A DNA stretch of 64,000 nt from JAGVSV01 sp050952845 (GTDB taxonomy: Bacteria; Bacillota; Clostridia; Christensenellales; Aristaeellaceae), in NCBI GenBank assembly GCA_050952845.1, contig JBMNLP010000001.1:868001-932000 (forward strand), written 5' to 3'. The translations under genes were made by a program, and so were the position numbers. This document shows positions 15,476 through 23,794 of the stretch, in pieces; position 1 is the first letter of the stretch, and each line of letters starts with the position of its first letter. The notes below the pieces were generated by a model, which saw only the letters and a program-made list of their open reading frames with translations, was not told the origin of the DNA and made no database searches.

Positions 15476-16484
15476 TAGCAATTTTACAAAACACAGCCCG
15501 TATGTTATATTGTAATAGAGGAGGTGAATACGATGCCAGCACCATTATCCAATGATATGAGGATCAGGATCATCAAGGCCCGGGAGCGTGGAGATACAAT
15601 CGCCCAAATAGCACGTGAAAAGGAAGTAAACCAAAGTACGATTGTGCGCTTGCTCCGTCTGTACCGAGAAACGGGAAGTTATGAAGCGCGTCCGCTCAAC
15701 AATGGAAGGAAACCCAGGTTAAGTCCCGAAACCCTTGAAATAATCAGGGAACGAATCAAGAGACAGCCTGATGTGACATTGCGGGAGTTGATAGAAGAGT
15801 ATTCGCTTCCTTTGAGTGAAGCTGCGCTATGCAAGATCATTAAGTATAAGTTAGGGTTCGTGCGAAAAAAAAACGGGTTACGCGGCGGAACAAGACAGGG
15901 AAGATATCCGTCTACAGCGCAAACAATGGAAAGAACACCAGGCGACCCTTGATCCTCATCGCTTGGTGTTCTTAGATGAGAGTGGTATCAACACCGGCAT
16001 GACCCGTATCTATGGACGTTCATCCAGTCATCAACGTGTAAGGGAAGCAATGCCTGATACGCGATTTGAGCGGACATCGATCTTATCATCCGTTCGCATG
16101 GATGGGACCATGGTTCCTTTGGTGTTTGAAGGCGCCCTCAACGGGGACTTGTTCAAGGCTTATGTTGAACACATGCTTGCACCTTCACTTAAGCCGGGAG
16201 ACATCGTCATCATGGACAACTTGAGTTCGCATAAGGTCAAAGGGATTGCTGGAGCCATTGAGGCGGCAGGTGCTTCCGTCATGTATCTGCCGCCTTACAG
16301 TCCAGACTTGAACCCAATTGAGCTATTGTGGTCGAAGGTCAAAGCCATCCTGAGAAAACTCAAGGTAAGAACCAAAGATTTAATGGATCATGCTATTTCA
16401 CAAGCTCTGGATGCAATATCTCTTGATGACATCGCTGCTTGGTTCAGACACGATGGTTATGCGCTTTGTTAAGTTAAATTGCTA
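15476..16484. mobile_element. IS630-family insertion sequence (about 1009 bp)
   Basis: The ends are TAGCAATTTTAC (15476) and the complementary GTTAAATTGCTA (ending 16484), which match at 11 of 12 positions. TA dinucleotides flank both sides (15474-15475 and 16485-16486), the target duplication expected for the IS630/Tc1-mariner group. It carries a two-frame transposase on the plus strand. It sits inside codon 8 of the GNAT-like gene, and excision on paper repairs that gene exactly, which supports the boundaries given. Confidence 0.88.
15533..16472 (+). CDS. IS630-family transposase in two frames, joined at an A9 run
   Basis: Frame one (15533-15952) gives an N-terminal helix-turn-helix protein: MRIRIIKARERGDTIAQIAR, then VNQSTIVRLLRLYRETGSYE. 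Frame two carries the DDE catalytic part from AAEQDRED (about 15882) through RLVFLDESGINTGMTR, VIMDNLSSHK and LPPYSPDLNPIELLWSKVKA to 16472. This supplies the D, D and E residues of the DDE_3 family. The frames join if one base is skipped at the run of nine A residues at 15864-15873 (read as KKTGYAAEQDR). Transcriptional or ribosomal slippage at such runs is known in IS630 elements. A simple one-base insertion that kills the gene is the alternative. GGAGG five to nine bases before ATG 15533 sets the start. Confidence 0.82.
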
Positions 16485-17595
16485 TAAAACCGGCTGCCGG
16501 AGCGTTAAGACCATTCATCCATCTGCCGTTCAGCATCTACCGGGGCGATGCCAACTGGGTGCCGCCGGTGAAGGCGGAGCTGGTGCGCACGCTGACCGGC
16601 GGAAATAACGACCTGTTTTCCGGGGGTGTCCAGCGGTTTTTCCTGGCGTATGACAACGATAAGCCGGTGGCGCGGGTGTTGGCCGGCATTGACGCGCGGC
16701 GCAACGCGCAGTTGGGCGATGTGCAGGGGTATATCAGCCTGTTTGAAACGCGGGAGCGGTTCGACTATGCCCGGGCAGTGCTGGACGCCGCGGCGGCCTT
16801 CTTAGCTGAGCATGGCGTGCAGCGGGTGATCGGCCCCGTGGCGCCCATGTACGACATGCTCAACCGCGGCTTGCTGGTGGATGGGTTTGACGGGCCGCCC
16901 GTGCTGTACAACCCCTATAACCCGTCCTATTATGCCCAATACCTGGAAGAATACGGCTTCAATAAGGAGCGGGACTATTTCGCTTATCTGATCGACATCG
17001 ACGAGGCGGAAACCGACCGCATTGCCCCGCTGGCTGACCGCGTGCAGAAACGCTTTGGCTTCACCGTGCGCCACATTGATCCGGCCCGGGAAAACCAGGC
17101 GCGGCTGGCTCGGGACATATCCACCGTTATCTGCGACGCCATGCCGGAGGAGCCGGGCGCCTACCTGCCCTCGCCGGATGACATCACCCTGCTGCTGAAC
17201 CGCGCGCGGCCCTATTTCCGCAGCGAGTTGGCTGTGATGGCCTATGCCGGCAGCGAGCCCATCGGCCTGGTGATTGGCTTTCTGGACTACAACAGGGTGC
17301 TGAAAGCCATGCGTGGCAGGGCCGACCCTGTGAGCCGCTTTTTCGCCCGGCTGCAGCTGCCCGGTATTGATACTGTGCGCTGCCCGATGCAGTTTGTGAT
17401 ACCGGAGTATCAAAACAAAGCCGTCAACGCCGTCATGGTGTACCGGGCGGTGCAGGGCGCCAGGCGCCTGGGCATCCGCCACATCGAAGGCTCCACGGTG
17501 GATGAAACCCACATCGCTTCCATCAACAACACGCTGATTACCGGCGGCAGGCAGTACCGCACCTACCGCCTGTACGGAAAAGCCCTGCAGCCTCA

Positions 17596-18294
17596 GTGAC
17601 CGGTAACGAAGGGCGCGCGGGCAGCCATCACCACGCCGGGCACCGGGAGCGATTGCGGCAGCGGTTTATCCGCGCCGGCTTGGAAGGCTTCGCGCCGCAT
17701 GAAACGCTGGAGTTGCTGTTGACCTATGCCATCCCCCGGCGGGATGTCAACCCGGTGGCTCATCGGCTGATGCAGCACTTTGGTTCGCTGCATGCTGTGC
17801 TGCAGGCAGCGCCTGCTGATCTGATGGTGGTGGAAGGCATCGGGGAGAGCGCGGCGGTGTTTCTGTCGCTGTTGCTGCCCGTGTTCCGGGCGTACCGGCA
17901 GAGCCAGGAGGGTGAAGCTGCGGTGCTGTCCGGCACTAGCAAGGTGCGTTCCTACTGCGAGGCGCTGCTGCTGGGGCAAAGGCTGGAGCAGTTTTATGTG
18001 ATTGCGCTCGATCCCTCCCTGCGCGTGCTGGCAGCGGTGCACATTGCTCAGGGTGACGAGGGGGAAACAGCCGTGTACCCCAGGCAGGTGCTGGCAGCGT
18101 TGTTGCGGTGCGGGGCGGCGGGCGCGGTGGTGGCCCACAACCATCCGCAGGCAGAAGCCACCCCCTCCCAGGCTGACAGGGACATGACGCGTGCGCTGGG
18201 CAGCCTGCTGGCTGGCGTGGGCATCGCGTTGCACGACCATGTCATCGTGGGCAAGGGCGGCACATTCAGCTTCAGGGAAAACGGATTGATTTGA
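17596..18294 (+). CDS. radC: RadC-family JAB/MPN-domain protein
   Basis: A 232-residue RadC-family protein. Residues 10-75 hold the UPF0758 N-terminal helical region: HAGHRERLRQRFIRAGLEGFAPHETLELLLTYAIPRRDVNPVAHRLM, then the HhH-like DLMVVEGIGESAA. The C-terminal JAB1/MPN metalloprotease-like domain has VVAHNHPQAEATPSQADRDMT, giving the H-x-H and later D metal ligands of the JAMM motif. The name comes from an old DNA-repair assignment, and the biochemical role remains unsettled. The start is a GTG overlapping the stop of the interrupted acetyltransferase gene, so its translation may depend on that gene being read. The IS630 insertion could therefore lower its expression. Confidence 0.88.
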   Translation: MTGNEGRAGSHHHAGHRERLRQRFIRAGLEGFAPHETLELLLTYAIPRRDVNPVAHRLMQHFGSLHAVLQAAPADLMVVEGIGESAAVFLSLLLPVFRAYRQSQEGEAAVLSGTSKVRSYCEALLLGQRLEQFYVIALDPSLRVLAAVHIAQGDEGETAVYPRQVLAALLRCGAAGAVVAHNHPQAEATPSQADRDMTRALGSLLAGVGIALHDHVIVGKGGTFSFRENGLI

Positions 18295-18322
18295 GTATAT
18301 TGATTGATATTGGGAGGATAGT

Positions 18323-18964
18323 ATGGCAAGAGGGTCAAGAAGAAGCGGCTGCATGCTGGTGTCGCTGATCAAGCTGGCATTTGTGCTGGCGATTTTGTTT
18401 GCGTTGGCATTTCTGATGATATTTGGCTACATGCTTTGGCAGGAAAAGAACGTGCCTGAGCCGTCCGCCGGCGTTGAGGCCATGATCGTATTGGGAGCGC
18501 AGGTGAACAGCGACGGCTCGCCCAGTGTTCAGCTGGAACTGCGGCTGAACGAGGCGCTGGCGCAGTACAGCCTGAAGCCCATGCCCATCGTGGTATGCGG
18601 CGCCCAGGGCGCGGATGAACCTGCCACCGAGGCGTCCATCATGCGGGATTGGCTGGCTGCCCGCGGCGTGCAGGCTGAGCATATCCTGGTGGATGAGACA
18701 TCGGTCAACACCCGGCAGAACATAGCCAATGCCATCCAGCTGCTGCCGCCGGGCGCCGATGAAGTGCTGATCGTGACCAGCGATTATCATCTGCCCCGTG
18801 CCATGGCTATCGCCCGGGACCTGGGCTTGCGCCCATCCGGAGCCGGCAGCCCCATCAAGCAGGAATACTGGCTGAAAAACCACGCCCGTGAAACGCTGGC
18901 ATGGGGCAAATACTTCCTGGTGAAGTACCTGCCCTTCCTGGAAGGCGTGTTGCCCGGGGAGTGA
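18323..18964 (+). CDS. YdcF/SanA-like DUF218 membrane-anchored protein
   Basis: A 213-residue protein with one N-terminal membrane helix (about residues 10-35, LVSLIKLAFVLAILFALAFL) and an extracytoplasmic DUF218 domain. Recognisable signatures are MIVLGAQVNSDGSPSVQLELRL, VVCGAQGADEPATEASIMRDWL, ILVDETSVNTRQNIANA and VTSDYHLPRAMAIARDLGL. Relatives such as SanA and YdcF are linked to envelope integrity but their reaction is not established. GGGAGG lies 8-13 bases before the ATG. The following gene starts 46 bases after its stop, also with an export signal, so this may be a small envelope gene cluster. Confidence 0.82.
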   Translation: MARGSRRSGCMLVSLIKLAFVLAILFALAFLMIFGYMLWQEKNVPEPSAGVEAMIVLGAQVNSDGSPSVQLELRLNEALAQYSLKPMPIVVCGAQGADEPATEASIMRDWLAARGVQAEHILVDETSVNTRQNIANAIQLLPPGADEVLIVTSDYHLPRAMAIARDLGLRPSGAGSPIKQEYWLKNHARETLAWGKYFLVKYLPFLEGVLPGE

Positions 18965-19010
18965 TGTGTTTTCCACCGTTGTGAATAATTGCGTGAAGCG
19001 GAGGACAGAC

Positions 19011-19955
19011 ATGAACCGGGATGCTGTGAAAACCTGCCTTGTGTTGCTGATGGCGCTGTCATTGGCGCTGATGCTTTCCTCATCCGCCGCGCGGGCGGAG
19101 TGGGTGGTGGCATCGCCGGGGGAGCTGCCGCCCTTGCCGGTGGACCTGACGCCCGGGCCGGTGCCTGTTGCTGATGCATACAGTGACGATGGGCTCAGCT
19201 ATGCCGACCCCTCCATTGAGGTGAAGATATACGAGGACAAGGCGTTCGATACGCCCGTTCTGTACGCGCATATCAACATCATGCACCCGTCCCAGCTGCG
19301 CACAGCGCCGGCGTCCACGTTCCGCTCCCAGGCTACGGCTCCCGGTGTTTCCATTGCGCGCCGCAACAACGCGGTGGTGGCGATCAATGGGGATTATTTC
19401 GTATACGATTCGAAAAGCTACGCCGTGCGCCAGGGGTTTACCTACCGCAGCCGGCCCACGGGCGAGGATGTGCTGATCATCGACAATGAAGGCGACTTTC
19501 ACGCCGTGCTTGCAGCCACACAAGCTGATATCGACGCGGCAGTCGCCGACCTGGAGGTACAGGGAAAAACGGTGATCAATGCCTTCACATTCGGCCCTGT
19601 GCTGGTGCTGGACGGCCAAGCCAGGGATATGAGCGCGAAAAAATACTTTAACATCTCCCCGCATGTCAATGCCCAGCGCGTTGCGCTGGCGCAGCTTGGC
19701 CCGCTGGAGTACCTCATCGTATCCACCCAGGGGCCGGAGGACAAGAACTCCAAAGGTTTCACGATACCTGAGATGGCTGCGTATGTGCAGGAGGTTGGCT
19801 ATCGGTTCAGCGAAAAGGGCTGCCTGTGCGCTTACAACCTAGACGGCGGGTCGACCAACACGCTGTACTTCAACGGAGAAAAAATCAATTCGCCCGGTGG
19901 CAAAACGCGCTACATCGCCGACATCATCTACTTTGCCACCCTGGTACGGGAATAG
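19011..19955 (+). CDS. Exported phosphodiester glycosidase-family protein (NAGPA domain)
   Basis: A 314-residue secreted protein: signal peptide MNRDAVKTCLVLLMALSLAL then SSSAARA, followed by a phosphodiester glycosidase (NAGPA, DUF2233-like) domain. Conserved-looking blocks are SIARRNNAVVAINGDYF near residue 115, KTVINAFTFGPVLVLDGQ near 185, RVALAQLGPLEYLIVSTQG near 222, and CAYNLDGGSTNTLYFNGEKIN near 275. The last is the NLDGGGS-type motif of the family. Enzymes of this family remove covering groups from phosphodiester-linked sugars, and bacterial members are thought to act on wall polymers. The start at 19011 is chosen for GGAGGA ten bases upstream and for the clean signal peptide; an in-frame GTG at 18966 lacks both. 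Confidence 0.83.
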   Translation: MNRDAVKTCLVLLMALSLALMLSSSAARAEWVVASPGELPPLPVDLTPGPVPVADAYSDDGLSYADPSIEVKIYEDKAFDTPVLYAHINIMHPSQLRTAPASTFRSQATAPGVSIARRNNAVVAINGDYFVYDSKSYAVRQGFTYRSRPTGEDVLIIDNEGDFHAVLAATQADIDAAVADLEVQGKTVINAFTFGPVLVLDGQARDMSAKKYFNISPHVNAQRVALAQLGPLEYLIVSTQGPEDKNSKGFTIPEMAAYVQEVGYRFSEKGCLCAYNLDGGSTNTLYFNGEKINSPGGKTRYIADIIYFATLVRE

Positions 19956-19960
19956 CCTGC

Positions 19961-20953
19961 ATGTTTGATATTATCGCCTTCCGGCTGGGCCCTGTGGTGA
20001 TATACGGTTGGGGGCTGGCGGCGGCGCTGGGCGCGCTGCTGGCTTATGCCTTGCTTATGCGTTGCACGCGGCGGGCGGGGCTGGGTAAAAGCATGGCGCA
20101 GCGGCTGATGCTGTGGGCAATGCCGTTGGGGCTGTTATTTGCGCGGCTGGTGTACTGCCTGGTGCGGTATGAGCAGGTGTTTTATGATCCCCTGGAAGGT
20201 TGTTTCCTTGGCTTGATGCCGTTGATCCATATTGATCAGGGCGGGCTGAGCATCATGGGCATGCTGCTGGGGGTGTTCCTGGCGGCTTTTGTGGTTTCCA
20301 AGCTGGCAGGGCAGCCATTTTCTGCCCTGGCAGATGCCATGGCTCTGCCGCTGGCGCTGTTCTGCGCCATAGCTCTGATGGGGCAGATACTGGGCGGCGA
20401 GGGCTATGGAGGCGACGTGGCCGAGCCTCGATGGCAGTTTTTTCCCATTGCTGTTCAAAATGTATTTGGGGAGTGGTCAGTGGCTGTGTTCATGCTGCAG
20501 GGGTTGGCTACGCTGCTGATCGGCGGGCTGCTCATCCTCCTTGGCAAAGGCCCGCGCAAACCGGGGGATATGGCGCTTTACTTTCTGATTTTCTTCTGCG
20601 CGGCACAGGTGTTCTTTGAGTCGCTCAGGCGCGACAACTACCTGCGCCTGGAAGCCAACGGGTTTATCCGCGTCACGCAGGTGATGGCGATGACGGTGCT
20701 GTTAGCGGTTGTCGCGCTGCTTACCGTCCGGTCGATTCGCGCAGGGCGGGCATTAGTGTCCATCCTGGCGGACTGGCTGGCGCTTGCCCTGGCCATTGCC
20801 GCGGCGGTCAGCGCCGAGTTTTACGAGAAGATCGACCTGCCCATGCTGCTGCTGTATGCCTTTTCAGCAGCGGCGCTGTTGGGGTTGAGCGTCGTGTTGT
20901 CGCGCAGCGTCCGGTGCCTTGCGGAAGCAGGGCAGGCGGGTGCGCGAGGTTAA
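19961..20953 (+). CDS. Divergent prolipoprotein diacylglyceryl transferase (Lgt) homologue
   Basis: A 330-residue polytopic membrane protein of the Lgt fold: MFDIIAFRLGPVVIYGWGLAAALGALLAY at the N-terminus, ARLVYCLVRYE near residue 63, HIDQGGLSIMGMLLGVFLA near 90, and RWQFFPIAVQ near 158. True Lgt transfers diacylglycerol from phosphatidylglycerol to lipoprotein cysteine. Here the usual G-R-[IL]-x-N-F-x-N segment that carries an essential arginine reads MGQILGGEGYGG, so that arginine seems to be missing. The C-terminus (about residues 265-325) has two further helices. It may be a paralogue with altered function rather than the housekeeping Lgt. ATG 19961 lies 5 bases after the preceding stop. 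Confidence 0.75.
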   Translation: MFDIIAFRLGPVVIYGWGLAAALGALLAYALLMRCTRRAGLGKSMAQRLMLWAMPLGLLFARLVYCLVRYEQVFYDPLEGCFLGLMPLIHIDQGGLSIMGMLLGVFLAAFVVSKLAGQPFSALADAMALPLALFCAIALMGQILGGEGYGGDVAEPRWQFFPIAVQNVFGEWSVAVFMLQGLATLLIGGLLILLGKGPRKPGDMALYFLIFFCAAQVFFESLRRDNYLRLEANGFIRVTQVMAMTVLLAVVALLTVRSIRAGRALVSILADWLALALAIAAAVSAEFYEKIDLPMLLLYAFSAAALLGLSVVLSRSVRCLAEAGQAGARG

Positions 20954-20989
20954 GGCAATGCGCCCTTCTGTCAATTGAACTGTCATTAC

Positions 20990-21015
20990 AAAACCCACCG
21001 CAATTGGTGGGTTTT
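20990..21015. terminator. Bidirectional Rho-independent terminator
   Basis: AAAACCCACC and GGTGGGTTTT form a perfect 10-bp stem around the loop GCAATT. Each strand ends in TTTT, so it can stop both the leftward tRNA transcript and the rightward lgt-like operon. It lies between convergent units. Confidence 0.85.
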
Positions 21016-21025
21016 GTCGTTCTTC

Positions 21026-21101
21026 TGGCACCTCCGACGGGATTCGAACCCGTGTTGCCGCCTTGAGAGGGCGGTGTCCTAGGCCACTAGACCACGGAGG
21101 C
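21026..21101 (-). tRNA. tRNA-Glu (CTC)
   Basis: A cloverleaf of 76 bases on the minus strand. The acceptor GCCTCCG pairs with CGGAGGT (first pair G-U), the anticodon stem is CCGCC/GGCGG with loop CTCTCAA (anticodon CTC), the T arm is GGTTCGAATCC, and the 3' CCA is encoded. It is followed on its 3' side by the terminator at 20990. Confidence 0.93.
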
Positions 21102-21104
21102 AGG

Positions 21105-21178
21105 TGGCTGGGGAACTAGGATTCGAACCTAGACTATACGAGTCAGAGTCGTAGGTGCTGCCGTTACACCATTCCCCA
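21105..21178 (-). tRNA. tRNA-Gln (CTG)
   Basis: A cloverleaf of 74 bases on the minus strand. The acceptor TGGGGAA pairs with TTCCCCA, the anticodon stem is TACGA/TCGTA with loop CTCTGAC (anticodon CTG), the T loop is GGTTCGAATCC, and CCA is encoded. It is three bases upstream of tRNA-Glu in the direction of transcription, so both come from one transcript. Confidence 0.93.
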
Positions 21179-21199
21179 TCGGCGCCAACCGCGAAAAGC

Positions 21200-21228
21200 A
21201 TTATACAAAAGGCCTGATACGTTGTCAA
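21200..21228 (-). promoter_or_regulatory. Strong promoter of the tRNA-Gln/Glu unit
   Basis: On the minus strand TTGACA (21223-21228) and TATAAT (21200-21205) are separated by 17 bases, an exact consensus sigma-A promoter about 20 bases before the tRNA-Gln 5' end. It is divergent from the promoter of the radical SAM operon. Confidence 0.9.
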
Positions 21229-21235
21229 GCGCAAT

Positions 21236-21264
21236 TTGCGCGGTTCAGGCGCATATGATAGAAT
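21236..21264 (+). promoter_or_regulatory. Promoter of the radical SAM-mutS-mutL-miaA operon
   Basis: TTGCGC (21236-21241) and TAGAAT (21259-21264) with a 17-base spacer, 33 bases before the TTG start at 21297. GGAGG at 21286 follows. No other good promoter is visible before the next 12 kb of closely spaced genes. Confidence 0.6.
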
Positions 21265-21296
21265 ACACCGGATTTTGACGAACCCGGAGGGCTATT

Positions 21297-23144
21297 TTGG
21301 ACACGGACCTGTACAAACGCATCGACGCGCTGCTGGACCTGGTGGAAAAACCCGCGCGCTATATCGGCGGGGAGGTCAACGCCTGCGTGAAGGAACACCG
21401 GGCTGAAACAGCAGCTTTTGCCTTTTGCTTTCCCGACACCTATGAGATCGCCATGTCGCACCTGGGCATGAAGATCCTGTACGATATCCTCAACAGGCAG
21501 GACGATATGCTCTGCGAGCGCGTTTTCATGCCCTGGCATGATATGGCGGATGCGCTGCGGCGGGAGGGCATTCCGCTGTTCTCGCTGGAAACGAAAACGC
21601 CGCTGGATCGGTTTGATATTGTCGGCTTCACCCTGCAATATGAGATGAGCTATACCAATATCCTGGAGATGCTGGACCTGGGGGGCATTCCCATCCGCGC
21701 AAGCGAGCGCGGGCAGGACGCCCCCATCGTTATCGCAGGCGGCCCCTGCGCCTTTAATCCGGAGCCGCTGGCATACTTCATGGATGCCTTCATCATCGGC
21801 GATGGCGAGGAAGCGATCATTGAGGTCACCAGGCTGATCCACCAGCTGCGCAGAAAAGGCGCGGCGCGCGCCAACATCCTCCGCGCGCTGGCAGGGGTGG
21901 ACGGTGTGTATGTGCCCTCGCTGTACGCGGTGTCCTACAACCCGGACGGCACGCTCAGCGCGTTCGCACCCGTTGAAGCCGGCGTGCCGGATAAGGTGGT
22001 TAAGCGCATTGAGGTTGATTTGGACAATGCCGTTTACCCAACGGGCATGGTTGTGCCGTATACCGAGGCTGTGCATGACCGCATTGTGCTGGAGATCATG
22101 CGCGGCTGCACGCGCGGCTGCAGGTTTTGCCAGGCGGGCATGCTATACCGCCCCGTCCGGGAGCGCAGCGTCAATAAGCTGCTGTGCCTGGCCGATCAGC
22201 TGGTGGCATCCACGGGCTACGAGGAAATATCGCTGTCCTCGCTGTCCAGCGGGGACTATTCGGGGCTGGAGCAGTTGGTTTCAGGCCTGACCGACCGGTT
22301 CAAAGCACAGCGCGTGGGCATCTCGCTGCCGTCCATGCGCATCGACAGCGTGCTCAAAAAGCCACTGGAGGAAACCGGCGAGGTACGAAAAAGCGGCTTG
22401 ACCCTGGCGCCGGAGGCTGGCACACAGCGCCTGCGCGATGTCATCAATAAGGGGGTAACCGAGGACGACCTGGTCACTGCCGTTACCGATGCCTTTGAGT
22501 CGGGCTGGAACACGGTCAAGCTGTATTTCATGATCGGCTTGCCCACCGAAACCGACGACGACCTGCAGGCTATCGGCGCTCTGGCCAAGCTGGTGGTGGA
22601 TGCGTACCATGCCGTGCCCCGGGAGCGGCGCGCGCCGGGCCTGCGCGTCACCTGCAGCGCGTCCACCTTTGTGCCTAAGCCCTTCACGCCTTTTCAATGG
22701 GCGGCTCAGGATGTGCTGGAGGAGATCAACCGCAAGCAGACGCTGCTGCGCGGCGCGCTGAGGATCAAGGGCGTTCAGTTCAACTGGCACGACCCGGAGC
22801 TCAGCTTCCTGGAGGCTTGCCTGGCGCGGGGCGACCGGCGCGTGGGCGACGTGTTGGCCTATGCCTGGCAGCGGGGCTGCCGTTTGGATGGATGGAGCGA
22901 GCATTTTAAGTATGAAGCGTGGCTGCAGGCTTTTGCCGATGCCAGGCTGGACCCTGCCTTTTATGCCAACCGCGAGCGCGGGCAGGACGAGCTGCTGCCC
23001 TGGGACTTTATTGACGCCGGCGTCACGAAGAAATACCTGTGGCGGGAAAACGTCCGCGCCCGGCAGGGCGACGTCACGCCGGACTGCCGGCACGGCTGCC
23101 AGGACTGCGGGCTGCAGCGTTTTGAGGGGGTCTGTACGCGATGA
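21297..23144 (+). CDS. TIGR03960-type B12-binding radical SAM protein
   Basis: A 615-residue protein of the family always found with DUF2344. An N-terminal B12-binding-like half (CFPDTYEIAMSHLGMKILYDILN, IVIAGGPCAFNPEPLAYFMDAFIIGDGEEAI) precedes the radical SAM core. Its cluster motif is CTRGCRFCQAGM near residue 270, followed by SLSSLSSGDYSGL, LPSMRIDSV and LTLAPEAGTQRLRDVINKG. The C-terminus ends with a cysteine-rich tail, CRHGCQDCGLQRFEGVC. The substrate is unknown; association with RNase G and tRNA-modification genes hints at RNA or ribosome-related work. The TTG start has GGAGGG six bases upstream. It overlaps the next gene by 4 bases (ATGA). Confidence 0.87.
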   Translation: MDTDLYKRIDALLDLVEKPARYIGGEVNACVKEHRAETAAFAFCFPDTYEIAMSHLGMKILYDILNRQDDMLCERVFMPWHDMADALRREGIPLFSLETKTPLDRFDIVGFTLQYEMSYTNILEMLDLGGIPIRASERGQDAPIVIAGGPCAFNPEPLAYFMDAFIIGDGEEAIIEVTRLIHQLRRKGAARANILRALAGVDGVYVPSLYAVSYNPDGTLSAFAPVEAGVPDKVVKRIEVDLDNAVYPTGMVVPYTEAVHDRIVLEIMRGCTRGCRFCQAGMLYRPVRERSVNKLLCLADQLVASTGYEEISLSSLSSGDYSGLEQLVSGLTDRFKAQRVGISLPSMRIDSVLKKPLEETGEVRKSGLTLAPEAGTQRLRDVINKGVTEDDLVTAVTDAFESGWNTVKLYFMIGLPTETDDDLQAIGALAKLVVDAYHAVPRERRAPGLRVTCSASTFVPKPFTPFQWAAQDVLEEINRKQTLLRGALRIKGVQFNWHDPELSFLEACLARGDRRVGDVLAYAWQRGCRLDGWSEHFKYEAWLQAFADARLDPAFYANRERGQDELLPWDFIDAGVTKKYLWRENVRARQGDVTPDCRHGCQDCGLQRFEGVCTR

Positions 23145-23794
23145 AGATGCAGGCGGTTTATCAACAAACCGGCACCCTTCGGTTTATCGGCCACCTGGAT
23201 TTGATGCGTGCCATGCAGCGCGCGCTGCGCAGAAGCGGTCTGCCGGTTCGGTATTCGCAGGGTTTCAACCCGCGCATTCTGCTGTCGTTTGCGGCGCCGC
23301 TGGCGGTGGGCATGGAAGGGCGGCGCGAGGTTATGGAGGTGCCGCTGGAGGCGCCGGTGGCGGGCGGCGTGTTCCTGGAAAAGCTCAATGGGCAGCTGCC
23401 TGAAGGCATCCGGTGCCTCGCCTGCCGGCAGGTGGATGACAGCCACCCGGCGCCCATGGCGGCGCTGTTCGCAGCCGAATATGACATCTATCCCCTGCAG
23501 CACGAGGAGGCGTTGCACAGCGCTTTGCCCGGGTTTCTCAATGAGCCGAACATCATGGTTACTTACAAGACCAAGCGGCGGGAACGCGAAATCAACCTGC
23601 AGCCGCTCATTTTTAACCTGCATGTGAAGGATGGCGCGCTGCGGGCGGTGCTGTCGCTGAACCAGCATGGGTCCTGCAAGCCGGAGCTGCTGATGACGGC
23701 GCTGGCTGACTATGCCGGCGTGCCGGCGCCCCGCTGCCGGGTGATCAGGAACCGATTGCTCAATAATTTGTTTGTGCCGCTGGAAAACGCATGA
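23141..23794 (+). CDS. DUF2344 (TIGR03936) radical SAM-linked protein
   Basis: A 217-residue partner of the preceding enzyme. In some genomes the two are fused. Typical N-terminal block: YQQTGTLRFIGHLDLMRAMQRALRRSGLPVRYSQGFNPR, then LSFAAPLAVGMEGRREVMEV. The C-terminal half has KTKRREREINLQPLIFNLHV. The function is unknown; the family is thought to present the substrate to the radical SAM protein. Overlaps on both sides (ATGA at the start, 4 bases at the end) indicate tight co-translation with the radical SAM protein and RNase G. Confidence 0.88.
   Translation: MKMQAVYQQTGTLRFIGHLDLMRAMQRALRRSGLPVRYSQGFNPRILLSFAAPLAVGMEGRREVMEVPLEAPVAGGVFLEKLNGQLPEGIRCLACRQVDDSHPAPMAALFAAEYDIYPLQHEEALHSALPGFLNEPNIMVTYKTKRREREINLQPLIFNLHVKDGALRAVLSLNQHGSCKPELLMTALADYAGVPAPRCRVIRNRLLNNLFVPLENA

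Larger units (their letters stand above)
15455..17599 (+). pseudogene. GNAT-like acetyltransferase gene interrupted by an IS630-family element
   Basis: The coding sequence is split into 15455-15475 and 16487-17599. Joining the two parts and removing the element plus one TA restores a continuous frame that begins MIHVDILKPAAGALRPF. It runs on through IHLPFSIYRGDANWVPP into the long open frame downstream. The start ATG has GGGAGG eight bases upstream. The restored protein of about 378 residues resembles a family of large GNAT-fold proteins, with FLAYDNDKPVARVLAGID, YISLFETRERFDYARAVLDAA, RVIGPVAPMYDMLNRGLLVDGFD and PVLYNPYNPSYY. No substrate is known for it. The IS places an in-frame stop just before the junction. 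A shortened protein could still start at GTG 16559 but would lack the first 38 residues. Treat as inactivated unless shown otherwise. Confidence 0.85.

Noticed and set aside
21026..21178. tRNA-Glu/Gln genes as a further integration site
   Set aside because: No repeated tRNA 3' fragment of either gene was found in the window, and the flanks are core genes.
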